Below, piece after piece: positions 22,899 to 31,942 of a stretch of DNA of 38,590 nucleotides (position 1 is its first letter; each line of letters begins with the position of its first letter). The stretch covers positions 1 to 38,590 of the forward strand of contig CAUJJY010000325.1 in assembly GCA_963205155.1 (NCBI GenBank), written 5' to 3'. The DNA is from Candidatus Zixiibacteriota bacterium (GTDB lineage Bacteria; Zixibacteria; MSB-5A5; CAIYYT01). The notes under the pieces were generated by a model. It saw only the letters and a list, made by a program, of their open reading frames with translations, was not told the origin of the DNA and searched no databases. The position numbers and the translations under genes are program-made.

Positions 22899-24290
22899 TT
22901 ACTTTCCGATACAGAAACGGCTGAAGATCTCTGCCAGTAGATCATCATTTGTGACCTTGCCGAGAATTTCTTCCAGCGCCTCCACCGACTGATGCAGGTC
23001 AAAAGCCAGTAACTCGAAGCTCTCATCCTGTTCAAGCTTCTGCCGCACGCTTGTAAGTGAATCTAAAGCCGCCAGAACTGCGCGATGATGTCGCTGATTG
23101 GTGATAACATTATTATCGCTGGAAATTGTAGCCGTTGCCGTAACGATCAGCTCGCCTATCCTCTTCAGCAGATTATCAATCCCTTTTAGCTCCTTGGCCG
23201 AAACGACGATAGGGCGGGTAGCATCCAGTTCCGACTCGAGATCCGCAATCTGAAACCCCGTCAATAGGTCAATCTTGTTGAGAACGAGAATGACCTGTCT
23301 ATCGGTCAGCTTCGATAAAAACTCCCTGATCTCCGTCACCGTCGCCTTGGTCGCATCGAACACCGCCACCACCAAACCCGCCGCCTCAATTTCCCGCTTC
23401 GACCGCTCGACTCCCGCCGCCTCGATATGATCATCCGTCTCGCGCATTCCAGCCGTATCGACAAAGCGAACCACTATCCCGTTGATATCAATCTTCTCGG
23501 CAATCGTGTCGCGTGTGGTCCCGGGTATCTCGGTGACAATTGCCCTCTCCTCAGCGAGAATGGCATTGAAGAGCGATGACTTTCCGGCATTTGGCGGTCC
23601 AACTATCGGAACCTGCAAACCGCTCCGCAACACTTCGCCATGGCGATAGCTTTCCGCCAACCGTGACAGTTTTCCGGTAATCGTATCAATCTTGCCGAGC
23701 AGTTCTGACTTCTCCTGCCGCGGAATTTCCTCATCCGGAAAATCAGTGTAAGCTTCAAACAACGCGCCAATCTCTACCAGTTCATTGCGAAGATTACCGA
23801 TGTATTCCGAGAGTCTTCCCGAAAGCTGATAGACCGCCGCCTGTTGAAACGCCGTCCCCTCCGCCGCAATCAGGTCCGCAACGGCTTCCGCTTGAAGCAA
23901 ATCTATCCGGCCATTTTGAAATGCCCGCAGTGTAAACTCACCGGGCGTAGCCTGTCTTGCGCCGGCATTGATCGTCATCTCAACAATTTGTTTTAGAATC
24001 TGTGGATTCCCGTGCGCCGAGATTTCGACGACGTTTTCACCTGTGTAACTATTGGGCGCGACGAAAACCGCCAATAGGACCTCATCGGTGAAAGTCCGGC
24101 GCAATGACCCCTTGATATAGCAATGATGAATGGTATGCGATTTGACCTCGCCGAAATCGCGTCGTTCACTCACCAACTCATTGGCGACTGCAAACGCGCG
24201 ATTTCCCGAGATACGAATAACTCCGATACCGCCGTAACCGGGCGGTGTCGAGATCGCGACGATAGTTTCGCCGCTGTCCGGGAGTCTCAT
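22899..24290 (-). CDS. mnmE: tRNA modification GTPase MnmE (TrmE)
   Basis: The 463-residue GTPase partners MnmG in U34 modification. The N-terminal folate-binding domain starts ETIVAISTPPGYGGIGVIRISG. The G domain has G1 GPPNAGKSS, G2 TTRDTI, G3 DTAGMRE, G4 NKID and G5 SAKE. The protein ends FCIGK, the conserved MnmE C-terminus whose Cys is needed for modification. Its ATG overlaps the yidC stop by 4 bases, in the standard yidC-mnmE order. Confidence 0.97.
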   Translation of the reverse strand: MRLPDSGETIVAISTPPGYGGIGVIRISGNRAFAVANELVSERRDFGEVKSHTIHHCYIKGSLRRTFTDEVLLAVFVAPNSYTGENVVEISAHGNPQILKQIVEMTINAGARQATPGEFTLRAFQNGRIDLLQAEAVADLIAAEGTAFQQAAVYQLSGRLSEYIGNLRNELVEIGALFEAYTDFPDEEIPRQEKSELLGKIDTITGKLSRLAESYRHGEVLRSGLQVPIVGPPNAGKSSLFNAILAEERAIVTEIPGTTRDTIAEKIDINGIVVRFVDTAGMRETDDHIEAAGVERSKREIEAAGLVVAVFDATKATVTEIREFLSKLTDRQVILVLNKIDLLTGFQIADLESELDATRPIVVSAKELKGIDNLLKRIGELIVTATATISSDNNVITNQRHHRAVLAALDSLTSVRQKLEQDESFELLAFDLHQSVEALEEILGKVTNDDLLAEIFSRFCIGK

Positions 24291-25951
24291 TTTACCTGCG
24301 GATTAAGTGTCTGTAAGTCAGTCCGCTTAATTAACAATTGCTCGCCGATTGACAGAATCGAATACATCGACCAGTACAACACCAGCCCGACCGGAAGACC
24401 CTTCATAAAGAAGAAGAACATCACCGGCATCAAATACACCAGCATCTTCTGCTTGGGATCCGTGATCGACATCTTTTGCTGGAAGAACATCGCCAGTGTC
24501 ATGATAATCGGCATGATATAGGGGAATGGATCTGGTTGCGAAAGATCGGGCCACATTGAAACAAAATACGCCTGGCGAAATTCGATCGTCGAACTGAACA
24601 CGGTGTAGAGACCGTACAAAAGCGGCATTTGCGGCAGGAGCAAGAGGCATCCGCTGAAGGGATTGACGCCCTCTTCCTTATATAGCTTCATGATCGATTG
24701 GTTCAGCTTCTGGGGATCGCTCTTATACTTGGCTTTCAGCTCTTCCATCTTGGGCGCCAGATTCTTCATCGCGGCCATCGACTTCAGCGATTTGCGCGTC
24801 AACGGGAAGGTGACCAGCTTGATCAGTATCGAGATAACGATGATCACGACACCGTAATTGGGAATGAATCTGTGAAGCTGGTAGGTCAGCCAGTAGACAG
24901 CGAATGAAAACGGCCGAATGATCTTCCATCCCCAGTTCATCAGGTCTTCAAGATCGGCGTTGTAGTGCTTGAGTGCGTCGTATTCCAAAGGCCCGGCATA
25001 TACCTTGAACTTATTCTCAATCGAAAGATTCGCTCCCGACGGCATCACAATACCGGTCGAAATCATTCGTTCATTATAGCTGCCATCTACCCCAACCCGG
25101 GACTTCTCTGTACCTCGGAAATAAGCACCATTACTGGCGTGATTGTCGGGGATCAGCGCGTAGGCAAAGTACTTTGATCGTGAAGCCACCCACTCCGCAT
25201 TGCCGGTAATGTCACGAACCATCTTGCCGTTTTCAAATGAGTCATCCGTCTGGATCTCCCCGGCCATAAATGCCGCGGCTTTGTAATTAGAGTAGTCATC
25301 GCTGACATTTTTCTCGGTATGGGGAATTCCCGGCAACCAGGCAAGTACATATTCCTTGTCAAGTCCGAGCTGCTGAACGCCGTTGATTTTCAATACCAAA
25401 TCGAAGTCGTACTTGTCCGCATAGAAAGTGAATTGCTTGACGATTTCTCCGCGATTCGGAATTTGGGCCGTAAACGTCACCGTCTGGCTCGCCGTACCGC
25501 CACCCGAAAGATTGACATCACCATCCGTACTCGTATAAGCAATCGCATGATCTGTAAACCCGCTGATCGCCGACATCACCGTCGGCACCGGCTGCGCTTC
25601 TGCCGGAAGCATCTCCACCAGTCCGCCATCGGAGTACTTGTATTCTTTAAGCGTGAGCTTATTGAGTCCCGCGCCTCTATTGGTCAAGACTGCATGGAAG
25701 AACTTCGTCTCGACATTGATTAACTTTTCCGGAATCGAATCAAGCACCACCGTTACACTGTCCAGCGTCGGCTGAACGATTGGAGTTGCCGCGCCGGTAA
25801 CAGCCGTACTGTCAGCCACGGGGCGCGATACTGAATCAGCGACGGTGTCTGGTGAGGTCGGCGGCTTGGGCGCCGGCTGGTTGAAATAGGACCAACCGAC
25901 AAAAATCAAGAATATCAGTACTATGGCGATGAGTGTATTACGATCAAACAT
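24287..25951 (-). CDS. yidC: Membrane protein insertase YidC
   Basis: A 554-residue insertase of the YidC/Oxa1/Alb3 family, Gram-negative type. The N-terminal helix is FDRNTLIAIVLIFLIFVGWSYF, followed by a long Pro/Thr linker. A periplasmic beta domain covers about 70-340. The conserved five-helix core begins near 360 (NYGVVIIVISILIKLVTFPLTRKSLKSM...). The positively charged groove Arg lies in TFPLTRKS. EEGVNPFSGCLLLLPQMPLLYGLYTVFS is the family signature. The periplasmic domain suggests a diderm envelope. It is 7 bases from yidD. Confidence 0.97.
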   Translation of the reverse strand: MFDRNTLIAIVLIFLIFVGWSYFNQPAPKPPTSPDTVADSVSRPVADSTAVTGAATPIVQPTLDSVTVVLDSIPEKLINVETKFFHAVLTNRGAGLNKLTLKEYKYSDGGLVEMLPAEAQPVPTVMSAISGFTDHAIAYTSTDGDVNLSGGGTASQTVTFTAQIPNRGEIVKQFTFYADKYDFDLVLKINGVQQLGLDKEYVLAWLPGIPHTEKNVSDDYSNYKAAAFMAGEIQTDDSFENGKMVRDITGNAEWVASRSKYFAYALIPDNHASNGAYFRGTEKSRVGVDGSYNERMISTGIVMPSGANLSIENKFKVYAGPLEYDALKHYNADLEDLMNWGWKIIRPFSFAVYWLTYQLHRFIPNYGVVIIVISILIKLVTFPLTRKSLKSMAAMKNLAPKMEELKAKYKSDPQKLNQSIMKLYKEEGVNPFSGCLLLLPQMPLLYGLYTVFSSTIEFRQAYFVSMWPDLSQPDPFPYIMPIIMTLAMFFQQKMSITDPKQKMLVYLMPVMFFFFMKGLPVGLVLYWSMYSILSIGEQLLIKRTDLQTLNPQVK

Positions 25952-25958
25952 TTTTCAA

Positions 25959-26180
25959 TTACTCCACTGGGTCATACCCGCCGGGATGCAGCGGATGGCA
26001 ACGACCGATGCGCTTGAAGGTCAGCATCGTACCCCTTAAGAATCCGTACCGCTGCAGAGCTTCATGTGAATACTCTGAACACGACGGATAAAACCGACAT
26101 ACTTTGGGCAATAACGGCGAAAGCGCAAACTGATAGAAGCGAACTAAGACAGCCAAAACCTGGCCCATGATTTTATTCAT
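25959..26180 (-). CDS. yidD: Membrane protein insertion efficiency factor YidD
   Basis: The 73-residue YidD has an amphipathic N-terminus (VLAVLVRFYQFALSPLLP) and the family signature CRFYPSCSEYSHEAL...GRCHPLHPGGYDPV. It assists YidC-dependent insertion at the inner membrane. The ATG at 26180 overlaps the rnpA end by 8 bases. An ATG four codons later (MGQV) is the alternative start. Confidence 0.95.
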   Translation of the reverse strand: MNKIMGQVLAVLVRFYQFALSPLLPKVCRFYPSCSEYSHEALQRYGFLRGTMLTFKRIGRCHPLHPGGYDPVE

Positions 26181-26571
26181 TGTCTAACAATTGCTCCAAT
26201 TGCGCGGATACCTGGCTGAATCCCAGGTCGACGGCAGTCTGCTTGGCTGATAGGACGATAGCGGAATCAACTGGCCACAAATCCTTGTGTGTGCGCACGT
26301 ACTCCCGCATCAAACGGCGAACCCGATTGCGGGTCGGCGCATTACCAAGTCGCTTCGGAACACGAAAACACCAACGGCTGGATACCCCCGGTGTTGGAAA
26401 GCGATGCATTCCTATATGCTCGCCTTCGCGACGATCTCCTGAACGCAGTGTCTGACGGATAAGCATGCCATCCGACAGACGACAGCTCTTGCCAAAACTA
26501 TGATCTTTCGTCAGATACGGTAAGTTTGTGTCTGCCTTTGCGGCGACGTCTCGACAGAACGGCCCGGCCAT
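26173..26571 (-). CDS. rnpA: Ribonuclease P protein component RnpA, overlapping rpmH
   Basis: RnpA supports the RNase P RNA in 5' tRNA maturation. The signature is visible as PKRLGNAPTRNRVRRLMREYVR, with the earlier KSCRLSDGMLIRQTLRSG matching the usual start of the fold. The only ATG that keeps KSCRLS is at 26571. It adds about 25 N-terminal residues and lies 74 bases inside rpmH in another frame. The next ATG (26466) would remove conserved residues. An unusual CTG at 26514 is also possible. The overlap recalls the nested rpmH/rnpA arrangement of Thermus. The true start is therefore uncertain, though the gene identity is not. Confidence 0.9.
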   Translation of the reverse strand: MAGPFCRDVAAKADTNLPYLTKDHSFGKSCRLSDGMLIRQTLRSGDRREGEHIGMHRFPTPGVSSRWCFRVPKRLGNAPTRNRVRRLMREYVRTHKDLWPVDSAIVLSAKQTAVDLGFSQVSAQLEQLLDNE

Positions 26572-26647
26572 CCTTGGTCTTCATTCTCTCACGAAAACCG
26601 TGATCGTTCTTCCGTTTCCGCTTCGAGGGCTGATATGTTCTCTTCAT
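26498..26647 (-). CDS. rpmH: 50S ribosomal protein L34
   Basis: A 49-residue basic protein starting MKRTYQPSKRKRKNDHGFRE and continuing with RMKTKDGRAVLSRRRRKGRHKL, the complete L34 signature. The ATG at 26647 has AGGAGAG 4 bases upstream. It is too short for usual length cut-offs. It is the first gene of an rpmH-rnpA-yidD-yidC-mnmE operon with a clear promoter at 26682-26710. Confidence 0.97.
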   Translation of the reverse strand: MKRTYQPSKRKRKNDHGFRERMKTKDGRAVLSRRRRKGRHKLTVSDERS

Positions 26648-26657
26648 TTCTCTCCTA

Positions 26658-26677
26658 AGCTAATAACCCAATTAGCT
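26658..26677 (-). promoter_or_regulatory. Leader hairpin in front of the rpmH ribosome binding site
   Basis: AGCTAAT and ATTAGCT form a 7-base stem around a 6-base loop. The stem ends directly before the Shine-Dalgarno sequence of rpmH, near the predicted transcript start. It might modulate L34 translation; evidence is structural only. Confidence 0.35.
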
Positions 26678-26681
26678 GAAC

Positions 26682-26710
26682 ATTTTACATCTCCGGCAAG
26701 GGTATGTCAA
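26682..26710 (-). promoter_or_regulatory. Sigma-70 promoter of the rpmH operon
   Basis: On the minus strand TTGACA, a 17-base spacer and TAAAAT match 11 of 12 consensus bases. Transcription would start about 27 bases before the rpmH ATG. Confidence 0.8.
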
Positions 26711-26836
26711 GGGATTATTGTCGCTTGGCAATCCGCTGGCTCTCGCCAAAGTCTTAATCCTTTGAGTACTTGTATCATGGAGAAGTTGAGTGAAGCCATT
26801 GCTTTACAATCAGTTATCATCTGACTGTCTCTCGCC

Positions 26837-27382
26837 TTACTCGCTAAGTCTCGGCGTCTTCCTCAACATCCGCAGAATCGATTCCTCCGTAGTCCGCTCC
26901 CTGACCTCTTCTGCAGTAAGCCAACGCAGATCGTGCGATTCATCACTGATCGTCAGCTCCTTGCTGTCATTAGCCTCGCAAATAAAACGGACATCATAAT
27001 GGAGATGTTCCAACACCCCTTTGTGCTCGGGAATACGATGGATGTCGAGATCGAAGATCCGTTCCGATAGCGGCGCTATGTTCGAAACACCCGACTCCTC
27101 ACGCGCCTCCCTTAAGGCAACCTCAAACACATCCGCATTGCCGTCGGCATGCCCGCCAAGTTGCAGCCACAGCTCAAGCTTCTTATGAAATGTCAGCAGG
27201 AATCGATCTCGTCCTGGATTAACGATCCAGGCAGACCCGGTGATATGCCCGATCTCAAGCGAACGCTCGAAACAGTCTTGATTTGCCTTGATAAACTCAA
27301 CGAAACGGTCGCGACATTCGGAATCGCGCTGATCGAGTGGAACGAATTGGCTTAGCTTCTCAAGAATATCGCGACGATGCAT
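26837..27382 (-). CDS. NUDIX hydrolase
   Basis: A 181-residue member of the Nudix family, which hydrolyses nucleoside diphosphate-linked compounds with divalent metal. The Nudix helix is present as GGHADGNADVFEVALREAREESGV, with the metal-binding REAREE. The upstream Glu of the strict Gx5Ex7REUXEEXGU pattern is replaced by Ala, as in a subgroup having GGHxDGD. The N-terminal 45 residues add a helical extension (ILEKLSQFVPLDQRDSECRDRFVEFI). Substrate cannot be told. It stands alone between the rpmH operon promoter and the ZIP gene. Confidence 0.88.
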   Translation of the reverse strand: MHRRDILEKLSQFVPLDQRDSECRDRFVEFIKANQDCFERSLEIGHITGSAWIVNPGRDRFLLTFHKKLELWLQLGGHADGNADVFEVALREAREESGVSNIAPLSERIFDLDIHRIPEHKGVLEHLHYDVRFICEANDSKELTISDESHDLRWLTAEEVRERTTEESILRMLRKTPRLSE

Positions 27383-27431
27383 GGGAGATGTTACATCGTC
27401 GACGTCATCAACGCAAGTAGGACAACGTCCG

Positions 27432-28250
27432 CTAACCTAACGCCACGTCAAGGATCATCATCACTGTGAATCCAACCATCACCCCCATCGTCGCGACATG
27501 CGAGTGCCCCGATGTTTGCGATTCCGGAACCAGTTCTTCCACAACCACAAATATCATCGCCCCCGCCGCAAATGACAGAGCATACGGCAGAATCGGCTTG
27601 GCGGCAATCACGAGCGCCGCGCCCAACATTCCGGCAATCGGCTCAACAATCCCCGAAAGCTGTCCGTACCAGAACGCCTTGAATCTCGAAACCCCGACCC
27701 GCCGAAGCGGCATCGAAACCGCCAACCCTTCCGGAAAATTCTGAATACCGATACCCAGCGCCAGCGCAACCGCTCCCGCCAGATTCGCCGAAGGCAAATC
27801 CGCCGCAACTGCGCCAAAAGCCACACCCACTGCCAATCCCTCGGGAATATTATGAAGCGTGATTGCTAACACCAACAACGTACTGCGATGCCATGCTGTT
27901 TTGATACCCTCCGCGTGCAATCCGCTATCGGTCATATGCAAATGCGGAAGTACCAGGTCCAGACCACGCAGAAACGCTGCGCCAAGCAAGAATCCGACCG
28001 CCGCCGGTACCCAGGTTGGTACCGGTCCATTCTCCGACATATCAATCGCCGGAGCCAACAACGACCAGTAGCTGGCGGCAATCATGACCCCGGCCGCAAA
28101 GCCGAGCATCATGTCCAGTGTCCGGCGGCTGACCTCTTTGCTAAGAAACACTCCGGCCGCGCCCAGTCCGGTCAGCCCCCACGTAAAACAAGTAGCCAAA
28201 AGCGCCTGAATGACCGGACTTAGATTTACAAACCACTCACCAAGAATCAT
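27432..28250 (-). CDS. ZIP family divalent metal transporter
   Basis: A 272-residue membrane protein with about eight hydrophobic helices. It has the ZIP metal-site motifs HNIPEGLAVGVAFG (helix 4) and GIQNFPEGLAVSMPL (helix 5). A cytoplasmic loop carries histidines (DLVLPHLHMTDSGLHAEGIKTAWH). It resembles the GufA/ZupT branch that imports zinc, iron or manganese; selectivity is not readable. The FVVVEELVPES near the end is typical of this branch. It is divergent from the serine hydrolase gene. Confidence 0.92.
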   Translation of the reverse strand: MILGEWFVNLSPVIQALLATCFTWGLTGLGAAGVFLSKEVSRRTLDMMLGFAAGVMIAASYWSLLAPAIDMSENGPVPTWVPAAVGFLLGAAFLRGLDLVLPHLHMTDSGLHAEGIKTAWHRSTLLVLAITLHNIPEGLAVGVAFGAVAADLPSANLAGAVALALGIGIQNFPEGLAVSMPLRRVGVSRFKAFWYGQLSGIVEPIAGMLGAALVIAAKPILPYALSFAAGAMIFVVVEELVPESQTSGHSHVATMGVMVGFTVMMILDVALG

Positions 28251-28322
28251 GGGAGGGAATAGACATCAATGTAGATGTTATTCGCAAGCCAAAACTCCTT
28301 CTGCATAAATTTCGATTCAGAC

Positions 28323-28349
28323 TTGACACCAGCGGGTAAATTGTATCAT
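28323..28349 (+). promoter_or_regulatory. Possible promoter of the serine hydrolase
   Basis: TTGACA and TATCAT (5 of 6) stand 15 bases apart, shorter than the usual 17. The predicted mRNA start near 28356 agrees with the GTG start chosen at 28389. Confidence 0.35.
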
Positions 28350-28388
28350 CTAAGTCCGATGAATACTCATGACAACCTGGAGGAAATA

Positions 28389-30056
28389 GTGGTCAAAAGA
28401 CTGACATTCAGGAACTCCCTGAAATACACCTGTCTCTCATTCGCGCTGATCTTTGTGACAGCAGCTTCAACGCGCACCGCTGCCACAGGCAATGAAGCGC
28501 AGTACCGGCAGTACCTCGATGCCGCAGAGAAAGTTCTGAATTTCACCGGCGTCGCAATGGTCGCTCGCGATGGGAACATCATTTTCGCGCAGGGAGTCGG
28601 GCGGGCGGACTTTGAATCGGATCGCCCCAATTTCGTCGATACCAAATTCGCTATTGGCTCCGTCACCAAGCAATTCACTGCCGCTGCAATCATGCAGCTC
28701 CGGGAAAAAGGATTGCTCTCTCTCGATGATCCGATTGCAAAATACTTCCCCGACTATCCCGAAGAAACCGCCAACAAGATCACCATCCGTCACTTGCTGA
28801 CCCACACTTCCGGCATTGTCAATTTCACCAGCGTCCCTGCCTACGTGCAGTGGAAAGATCAGGATGTGCCGCTTGACGTCCAGATCAACGCAATTTCCAC
28901 ATTGCCGCTTGAGTTCGAACCCGGTACCAAGTTCAGCTACAGTAATTCTGGCTACAAACTCCTCGAAGCCATTATCAACCAGGTATCCGGCAAACTCTGG
29001 CACATTTACATCGCCGAGAACATCTTTGCTCCTGCAGGTATGTCACATTCGGGATACGATCTTGTAACCGTCGCCGAAAAGGAGCGCGCACTCGGCTACC
29101 TGTTCGACGACAACGGCAAACCTATACGCACCGACCTGCCGAAGGCAACAACCCCCGGTGGTGCCGGTGCACTGTATAGCACCGTAGGAGATCTCGCAAA
29201 ATGGGATGAGGCACTGCGCGGCGAGAAGATACTCAAACGCGCTTCTCTCGACATGATGTTCACGCCCTTTTTGGACAACTACGGCTTCGGTTTTATGATC
29301 GATTCTGTCGCCGGATACCAACGCATCTGGCACGATGGCATGATTGACGGCTTCGCAAGCATGTTCATCCGCATCCCCCAAGAAAACTTAAGCATCGCCG
29401 TACTTGCCAATAATCATATGCTCGATTCCCGCCGCGTAGCAGTCAATCTCACGGCAATCGCCCTCGGCCTACCTTATGATGTCCCGGTGCTCAAGACTCC
29501 AGCTGTAGCCGACACAAGCAAATATCAGGATTACTTCGGCGCCTACGATCTCGGCAATGGCCAGTACCGCCTGATAACTACCGAGAATGGCAAGCTCTAC
29601 TCCCAGCGCTCGGGCGGGATGCAATCCGAGATCTTTCCGGAGTCACCGGATAAGTTTTACTATGAGCAAAACCACGCCACCACAGTCACATTCATTCGCG
29701 ATGATGCCGGCAAAGTCACCGCACACTCGATACACCAAGAGGGCGTCGACTCACGGCACGAAAAAATGTCCGCCGAACAGACAGCTGCAATCGTTGCCAA
29801 GACCGCTCCCGTCAAAGTCAACCCGGCGATCTTTGACCGCTATGTCGGTGAGTATCAATTGTCGCCTGTTTTCTCGATAACAGTCGAGAGCAAGGAAAAT
29901 CGCATTTTTGCGCAGGCAACCGGCCAGCCGCAATTCGAAATCTTCCCGAAGTCGGAAACGCGGTATTTCCTCAAAGTCGTCGATGCCGAAATTGAATTTG
30001 TGATGGGACCCGACGGCAAAGCCGATAGCCTGATTCTCTTCCAGGCTGGCTTGTAA
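28389..30056 (+). CDS. Exported serine hydrolase, class C beta-lactamase/PBP4*-like, with C-terminal repeats
   Basis: A 555-residue exported protein starting at GTG with GGAGG 5 bases upstream. The signal segment is YTCLSFALIFVTAASTRTAA. The catalytic domain (about 40-370) has the Ser-x-x-Lys nucleophile motif GSVTKQF, the Tyr-x-Asn motif YSNSGY and the third motif HDGMIDGF in place of KTG. This pattern is common in the beta-lactamase-related serine hydrolases (esterases, D-aminopeptidases). Two similar DUF3471-like beta domains follow, starting YQDYFGAYDLGNGQYRL and FDRYVGEYQLSPVFSI. The substrate is likely a peptide or ester, not necessarily a beta-lactam. A longer frame upstream lacks a ribosome binding site. 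Confidence 0.87.
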   Translation: MVKRLTFRNSLKYTCLSFALIFVTAASTRTAATGNEAQYRQYLDAAEKVLNFTGVAMVARDGNIIFAQGVGRADFESDRPNFVDTKFAIGSVTKQFTAAAIMQLREKGLLSLDDPIAKYFPDYPEETANKITIRHLLTHTSGIVNFTSVPAYVQWKDQDVPLDVQINAISTLPLEFEPGTKFSYSNSGYKLLEAIINQVSGKLWHIYIAENIFAPAGMSHSGYDLVTVAEKERALGYLFDDNGKPIRTDLPKATTPGGAGALYSTVGDLAKWDEALRGEKILKRASLDMMFTPFLDNYGFGFMIDSVAGYQRIWHDGMIDGFASMFIRIPQENLSIAVLANNHMLDSRRVAVNLTAIALGLPYDVPVLKTPAVADTSKYQDYFGAYDLGNGQYRLITTENGKLYSQRSGGMQSEIFPESPDKFYYEQNHATTVTFIRDDAGKVTAHSIHQEGVDSRHEKMSAEQTAAIVAKTAPVKVNPAIFDRYVGEYQLSPVFSITVESKENRIFAQATGQPQFEIFPKSETRYFLKVVDAEIEFVMGPDGKADSLILFQAGL

Positions 30057-30083
30057 CAACACGCAAAACGGAAGTAAAGACAA

Positions 30084-30113
30084 AGCCCGTCGCACAGGAT
30101 GATGCGACGGGCT
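30084..30113. terminator. Terminator between convergent genes
   Basis: AGCCCGTCGCA and TGCGACGGGCT form a perfect 11-base GC-rich stem with an 8-base loop. It lies between the ends of the serine hydrolase (+) and crotonase (-) genes and can serve both directions. Confidence 0.8.
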
Positions 30114-30136
30114 CACTATTACATTCGAAGTCTGAT

Positions 30137-30919
30137 CTACTTACCCGAGAATTTCGCGTCACGCTTCTCCAGAAACGCGCCGAGTCCCTCATTCTTATCA
30201 TCGGTCGCGCATAGCGCCGCGAATGCCTGAATCTCAAATGCATTCGCATTCGTCAGGTCGACTTCTCCACCCCGATTGATCAGTTCCTTGGCGTACTGCA
30301 CGCCCAGTGGGCTCTTCGATAAAATCGTATCTGCCAGCTTATTTGCCTCCGCCATCAGCTGATCCGCCGGAAAAACAAATTCCACCAGCCCGATCCGCAG
30401 CGCTTCGTCGGCTTTAATGATGCGCGCACTGAAAGTCAGCTCCTTCGCGCGACCCTTACCCACCAACCGCGTCAATCTCTGCGTCCCGCCAAACCCGGGG
30501 ATGATGCCGAGATTCACTTCCGGCTGTCCCATCTTGGCGTTCTCTGAAGCCACTCGAATATCGGTCGCCATCATAAACTCACAGCCGCCCCCCAACGCAA
30601 ATCCGTTCACAGCGCTAATCGAGACAATCCGAGAATTCTCAATTTGAGCAAGAACTGAATGACCGGTCTCAACGAACTTCTTCCCGGTCACCACATCAAG
30701 CGTCTTCAACTCGCCGATATCAGCTCCCGCAATAAAAGCCTTCTCGCCCGCACCGGTGAAAATCACCACCCGGACCTCGCCGCCATTCTCAAACTCCGTA
30801 AACGCCTGCTTGACCTCGAGAAGCGTTTCCGTGTTGAGCGCGTTCAGTGCCTTGGGCCGATTGAACGTAACCGTCGCCTTCGCACCTTGTGTTTCTACTA
30901 TAATATTATTGTAAGCCAT
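30137..30919 (-). CDS. Enoyl-CoA hydratase/crotonase
   Basis: A 260-residue crotonase-fold enzyme that hydrates trans-2-enoyl-CoA, most likely crotonyl-CoA. The oxyanion-hole motifs AFIAGADIGEL and VNGFALGGGCEFMMATDIR are present. The two catalytic glutamates are recognisable, in GGGCEF and in GQPEVNLGIIPGFGGTQRL. The neighbour upstream on the same strand is 3-hydroxybutyryl-CoA dehydrogenase, 9 bases away, so the pair would convert acetoacetyl-CoA to crotonyl-CoA or the reverse. Confidence 0.92.
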   Translation of the reverse strand: MAYNNIIVETQGAKATVTFNRPKALNALNTETLLEVKQAFTEFENGGEVRVVIFTGAGEKAFIAGADIGELKTLDVVTGKKFVETGHSVLAQIENSRIVSISAVNGFALGGGCEFMMATDIRVASENAKMGQPEVNLGIIPGFGGTQRLTRLVGKGRAKELTFSARIIKADEALRIGLVEFVFPADQLMAEANKLADTILSKSPLGVQYAKELINRGGEVDLTNANAFEIQAFAALCATDDKNEGLGAFLEKRDAKFSGK

Positions 30920-30928
30920 CGTATCTCC

Positions 30929-31786
30929 CTACTTCTTGCTGTAATCGTAGAACCCGCGACCTGACTTGCGACCCAGATACCCCGCCTTGACCATCCGCTT
31001 CAGAAGCGGCGGCGCTGCATAGTGCGGCTGACGGAATTCTTCAAACATGATCTCGCCGATATACATGATCGTATCCAGCCCAATGAAATCGGTCAATTCC
31101 AACGGTCCCATCGGATGCGCACATCCAAGCTTCATCGCATTGTCGATCTCTTCCTTCGTCGCCAGACCATTCTCATACCAGCGAATTGCATCAATCAGAT
31201 ACGGCACCAACAGCAAATTGACCACAAACCCGCACGAATCCTTGGCGCGAACGACCACTTTGCCGACCGACTCCGCAAATGCAATAGCATCCTTGAAAGC
31301 CGCGTCATCCGTCATCACCGTATGCACAACTTCCACCAATTTCATCACCGGCACCGGATTGAAGAAATGCAGCCCCACGAACCTGCTGCGCCGGGAGGTC
31401 TCAACCGCCATGTCAGTAATCGACAATGACGACGTATTCGAGGCAAAAATCGTCTCCGGCTTGCAGGCTTTATCCAATGCCTTGAAGATCGGGATCTTCA
31501 CTTCCAGATTTTCCGTGACCGCTTCAATGACGAGATCGCAATCAGCAAGATCCTCCAACTTGGTCGTCGTCGAGATATTGCCCAAAACCTTCGCTTTGTC
31601 GTCCGCGGTGGCTTTGCCTTTCTCGATCGCCTTGTCCAGAAGCTTCTCGATTCCCTTCAAACCCTTCTGCAACAGCTCTTCCTTTTCTTCCCGCGCTACA
31701 ACTTTGTAGCCGGCGGCGGCAGTCACCTGGGCAATACCGGAGCCCATTTGCCCGAAGCCCACGATTCCGATTTTCTTGAAATTCAC
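30929..31786 (-). CDS. 3-hydroxybutyryl-CoA dehydrogenase
   Basis: The 285-residue NAD(P)-dependent dehydrogenase has the dinucleotide motif IGIVGFGQMGSGIAQVTAAAG, ASNTSSLSIT, the catalytic His in GLHFFNPVPVMKLVEV, and the C-terminal domain GCAHPMGPLELTDFIGLDT with GRKSGRGFYDY. It is the stand-alone short (Hbd/PaaH) form rather than a fused FadB. With the adjacent crotonase it works in butyrate/acetoacetate or beta-oxidation metabolism. Thiolase and acyl-CoA dehydrogenase genes are not in the window. Confidence 0.93.
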   Translation of the reverse strand: MNFKKIGIVGFGQMGSGIAQVTAAAGYKVVAREEKEELLQKGLKGIEKLLDKAIEKGKATADDKAKVLGNISTTTKLEDLADCDLVIEAVTENLEVKIPIFKALDKACKPETIFASNTSSLSITDMAVETSRRSRFVGLHFFNPVPVMKLVEVVHTVMTDDAAFKDAIAFAESVGKVVVRAKDSCGFVVNLLLVPYLIDAIRWYENGLATKEEIDNAMKLGCAHPMGPLELTDFIGLDTIMYIGEIMFEEFRQPHYAAPPLLKRMVKAGYLGRKSGRGFYDYSKK

Positions 31787-31942
31787 GATTTCCTCCCAAA
31801 GGGGCTATATCAATCCTTAAATGCAGGTTTATGTTGGCACATTGCTCATACCCGACTTAGTTCAGAATAGATGACTACTTAATCCAAGTCAAGTCGCTCG
31901 ATTGAGATTTCCGGTCGATTTTGTAACTCTCTTTCAGAAAAG

